Below, piece by piece: positions 5,950-7,471 of a stretch of DNA of 7,471 bases. A program made the position numbers and the translations under genes. The stretch spans positions 1-7,471 of the forward strand of contig JAQVPT010000179.1 of the NCBI GenBank assembly GCA_028701945.1, written 5' to 3'. Positions within the stretch are counted from its first letter, which is position 1. Each line of letters opens with the position of its first letter. The notes beneath the pieces were generated by a model. It ran no database searches. It worked only from the letters and a program-made list of their open reading frames with translations, and had not been told where the DNA came from. The stretch comes from Bacteroidales bacterium. GTDB lineage: Bacteria > Bacteroidota > Bacteroidia > Bacteroidales > ML635J-15.

Positions 5950-6567
5950 TTATTTTTCTGGAACAAAATTTTGTTGTAATACATTTTTGTATTCCTCTGG
6001 ATAATTCTCAACCCACTCAATCTTTTTGATTTCATAGTCTGGGTCATCTAAATCAGGAGCGTGTTCAGCAACTTTATTAGGAAACTTTTGTGGTGTATGT
6101 GAAACAGATTTATTGTATTCTCCCTGCAAGCTTAACCTATCATATTCTTCTTTTGAGAGTGAATTATCGTACTCTGTTTTCACAGTTGCTTTGCTATATT
6201 TTTCGTTTGAGAGTAATTTGTCTGGATCTTCTTTTTTCTCGGTTTTATAAGCCTCTGTAGTAAAATACAGATAATACGCATCATTGATTTCTTCAATAAT
6301 CATATCTACCGTAATATCCTTCTGACAATGGAAAAAGCATGACGAACCATCTTTTCCAAGTGTAAATCTCTGTATCAAGGTGTTTAATAAAACCTCGTTT
6401 TCTACAAATTTCAAGAACTCCGCATCACTTGGGTAATCAGACAAGGTCATATATGTGATACGCGTGTCGTCAGGATATGTCTTTGTCGCATCGTGGCTTA
6501 CTAATTGAACTTGTGAAAAAAGGAAACATGGTATCACGACCATTAATAACGTAAATATCTTTTTCAT
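5950..6567 (-). CDS. Small secreted protein of unknown family, likely co-transcribed with the adhesin
   Basis: I do not recognise a family. The preferred start (6565-6567) gives MKKIFTLLMVVIPCFLFSQ, a standard flavobacterial signal peptide with cleavage near FSQ-VQ; an in-frame ATG at 6583-6585 would add six residues (MNKIIN). The cysteine in VIPC is not preceded by a normal lipobox, so a lipoprotein is unlikely. From the preferred start the product is 205 residues, and about 185 after cleavage. It contains C-F-F-H-C (a possible disulfide), a beta-rich first half, and then a charged, tyrosine-rich second half with a four-copy nine-residue repeat. It ends in FVPEK and has no visible sorting domain or membrane segment. 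The composition is Lys/Glu/Asp-rich, the opposite of the neighbouring adhesin. The stop is 39 bases before the adhesin start, so an operon and an accessory role in its secretion or display are plausible but unproven. Confidence 0.85.
   Translation of the reverse strand: MKKIFTLLMVVIPCFLFSQVQLVSHDATKTYPDDTRITYMTLSDYPSDAEFLKFVENEVLLNTLIQRFTLGKDGSSCFFHCQKDITVDMIIEEINDAYYLYFTTEAYKTEKKEDPDKLLSNEKYSKATVKTEYDNSLSKEEYDRLSLQGEYNKSVSHTPQKFPNKVAEHAPDLDDPDYEIKKIEWVENYPEEYKNVLQQNFVPEK
6097..6204 (-). repeat. Four-copy nine-residue tyrosine repeat in the small secreted protein
   Basis: Counting from the ATG at 6585, tyrosines 130, 139, 148 and 157 are spaced exactly nine apart in EKYSKATVK, TEYDNSLSK, EEYDRLSLQ and GEYNKSVSH. 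All copies share an acidic or lysine residue plus Y plus D/N/S at the same register. The DNA copies are diverged, so the period looks like a conserved structural feature and not a recent duplication. Confidence 0.7.
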
Positions 6568-6698
6568 ATTTATAATTTTATTCATCCAACATAACAGCTA
6601 TTGCCTAAACTCTCTAAATTTTTTAACGAAAAGGATCGTTAAAGGTTGCTTAAAAAACCTATTAATTATGTGCAAGATAATAATAATTTATCAGAACT

Positions 6699-6719
6699 AT
6701 AAAAAAAATGTTTTTTTAT
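6699..6719. repeat. Perfect A/T palindrome
   Basis: ATAAAAAAA at 6699-6707 pairs perfectly with TTTTTTTAT at 6711-6719 around a three-base loop (ATG). The stem has only A:T pairs, so it is weak as a terminator on either strand. It may simply be part of the AT-rich upstream region of the small secreted gene. Confidence 0.5.
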
Positions 6720-6813
6720 GTCGTTTGTTGTATTTGTTTTTTTTGAAAATATTTTCTTATACAATATTTTAGGAATTTTAAAATCACGACTTCAATTAAT
6801 CAATTATAAATCA

Positions 6814-6834
6814 AACCCTAAGTACATTTAGGTT
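6814..6834. repeat. Short inverted repeat AACCCTAA / TTAGGTT
   Basis: AACCCTAA at 6814-6821 pairs with TTAGGTT at 6828-6834 with one bulged C and a six-base loop. It lies roughly 250 bases upstream of the small secreted gene. It could be an operator-like site or chance; nothing else supports a role. Confidence 0.3.
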
Positions 6835-6882
6835 AGATGAAATAGTCCATCGAATACCGTATAATAAAATTAAAATAGGATT

Positions 6883-6932
6883 AAAAAAAGTTTTGGTTTG
6901 CCCACCCTTTTAGATTGTATGGGGTTGGGCAA
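6883..6932 (-). terminator. Candidate intrinsic terminator, minus strand
   Basis: A GC-rich stem pairs 6898-6907 (TTGCCCACCC) with 6922-6932 (GGGTTGGGCAA), ten pairs with one bulged base and a 14-base loop. Read on the minus strand, it is followed after eight bases by a run of seven T (6883-6889). It would stop transcription coming from the right-hand gene before the small secreted gene. The gap between stem and T-run is longer than usual, and the site is about 300 bases past the stop at 7237, so the call is tentative. Confidence 0.4.
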
Positions 6933-6993
6933 CATAGCCTAAGGGATTGTCAAACAATCAACTATACATTTTGACTTGTTTTTTGATGTTTCC

Positions 6994-7039
6994 CTTCGTT
7001 GAAAAATTAGCAAAGCTAAGCACTGAGTTTTTATCGAAG
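6994..7039. repeat. Compound nested inverted repeat (possible structured RNA)
   Basis: CTTCG (6994-6998) pairs with CGAAG (7035-7039); AAAAA (7002-7006) with TTTTT (7028-7032); and TTAGC (7007-7011) with GCTAA (7015-7019) around a three-base loop. The three stems nest in order and give 15 pairs in 46 bases, with an internal bulge at 7020-7027. It could fold as one imperfect hairpin on either strand. No RNA family is recognised. Confidence 0.4.
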
Positions 7040-7136
7040 AGAGCAGGCTATTAGCTGAATTTAACGTCTCTAAAAGCAACAAAAACATCTTCGTCAATTC
7101 TGTGTCCTTTATTATTTGACAAATCCTAAAATAAGT

Positions 7137-7197
7137 GTCAGCCCTTTATGTCGATAAAGTATTTGTTGTAATTTATAGCTTTCAGATAGGTGCTGAC
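7137..7197. repeat. Two-level inverted repeat (possible structured RNA)
   Basis: GTCAGC at 7137-7142 pairs with GCTGAC at 7192-7197, extendable by C7143 with G7190 over a bulge. Inside it, CTTTAT (7144-7149) pairs with ATAAAG (7154-7159) around GTCG. It lies 40-100 bases past the stop of the right-hand gene, so it could be part of that gene's 3' untranslated region or of a separate small RNA. Confidence 0.35.
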
Positions 7198-7236
7198 TGA
7201 AGGGTCTTAGGTCAGACTCGTGAGTGTTTAAAGATG

Positions 7237-7471
7237 TTATCGAATAATTTGAACAAAATTAACACTAACATCACCATATCCGTCAATTTTACCGCCAGCC
7301 TTTACGTCTCGAACTTTTACTGTTAGTTTTACTTTTTCACCAGTTTCAAGTATTTTTATTTCTTCTTCTGTCAAAGCCAACATTAAATCTTCCTGATTTC
7401 TAAAGAAGCTAAAATCGATTAATTGTTTTTTGTAGTCGTCAATTTCTATTTTAATGTTTTTATGTGGATTC
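7237..7471 (-). CDS. Hypothetical protein, C-terminal 77 residues (5' end outside window)
   Basis: The frame enters from the right edge and ends at a TAA at 7237-7239. The visible part begins NPHKNIKIEIDDYKK, continues with FFRNQEDLMLALTEEEIKIL and E-T-G-E-K-V-K-L-T-V-K-V-R-D-V, and ends GYGDVSVNFVQIIR. It looks like a real cytoplasmic-type protein: normal charged composition, a helix-like central stretch (TEEEIKILETGEK) and alternating strands at the end. There is no membrane segment or sorting signal. I do not recognise the family. An internal start at the methionine of EDLML would give a peptide under 50 residues, which is less likely than continuation beyond the edge. It is separated from the small secreted gene by about 650 bases and is probably in a different transcription unit. 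Confidence 0.75.
   Translation of the reverse strand, partial: NPHKNIKIEIDDYKKQLIDFSFFRNQEDLMLALTEEEIKILETGEKVKLTVKVRDVKAGGKIDGYGDVSVNFVQIIR

Larger units (their letters stand above)
6586..7236. other. 651-base non-coding stretch with AT-rich tract and nested inverted repeats
   Basis: No reading frame here looks like a real gene, and no tRNA or rRNA signature was found. The left half (about 6600-6900) is very AT-rich, with homopolymer runs and a perfect A/T palindrome at 6699-6719. The right half (about 6898-7217) holds several hairpin-capable inverted repeats, listed separately. The stretch must contain the promoter of the small secreted gene, but I could not identify a clean -33/-7 pair (TTTG and TAnnTTTG) on the minus strand. 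Confidence 0.7.

Noticed and set aside
6529..6567. Lipoprotein signal for the small secreted protein
   Set aside because: The cysteine follows VIP; proline at -1 does not fit the lipobox, and a normal signal peptidase I site at FSQ follows.
6668..6772. 34-codon plus-strand frame starting MCKIIIIYQNYKK
   Set aside because: Made of homopolymer A/T runs in an AT-rich spacer, low complexity, and without any support as a gene.
6586..7236. Insertion sequence or transposon remnant
   Set aside because: Inverted repeats are short and nested as in RNA hairpins; no transposase fragment, matching outer ends or target duplication was seen.
6586..7236. tRNA gene
   Set aside because: No T-loop GTTCRAnnC-like motif together with a matching acceptor stem was found on either strand.

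Overview
The window looks like the accessory, cell-surface part of a Bacteroidota genome, most likely a member of the Flavobacteriales. The evidence is low GC content, A-rich translation starts without Shine-Dalgarno sequences, signal peptides of the type MKKIFTLL...FSQ, and a giant modular exported protein. That protein combines Ig-like/PKD-like modules, a SprB-type repeat and the cysteine-containing N-terminal modules usual for surface proteins of the type IX secretion system (T9SS). The genus cannot be fixed from this sequence.

Layout, all genes on the minus strand. Positions 1-5910 are one uninterrupted reading frame that begins at 5910 and runs off the left edge. It gives the first 1970 residues of a giant secreted protein; the C-terminus, where a T9SS sorting domain would lie, is outside the window. 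I translated the frame line by line and found no stop or frameshift. From the N-terminus the order is: signal peptide; three PPC-like beta modules; a CUB-like domain; two more PPC-like modules; a D-x-YGDGW module; an FCTTDAYTFPA...GEVYVLLITNYAN module; an Ig/PKD-like domain; three 66-residue repeats; a second Ig-like domain; a roughly 240-residue glycine-rich domain that closely resembles the ALK/LTK-type glycine-rich domain; four more copies of the 66-residue repeat; and a SprB-type repeat at the edge.

Only 39 bases upstream of the giant gene ends a small secreted protein (stop at 5950, preferred start 6567), not assigned to a family. It carries a four-copy nine-residue tyrosine repeat. The close spacing suggests that the two genes are co-transcribed.

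Positions 6586-7236 hold no convincing gene. The stretch is very AT-rich on its left side. On its right side it holds several nested inverted repeats and a hairpin followed by a T-run on the minus strand, so it may contain a structured RNA and a terminator. Positions 7237-7471 are the C-terminal 77 residues of a gene that enters from the right edge; its family is not recognised.

The most notable points are the ALK-type glycine-rich domain embedded in a bacterial adhesin between two blocks of the same repeat, the near-identity of some repeat DNA (a route to recombination), the almost complete lack of lysine (four in 1970 residues), and the uncharacterised small secreted partner.
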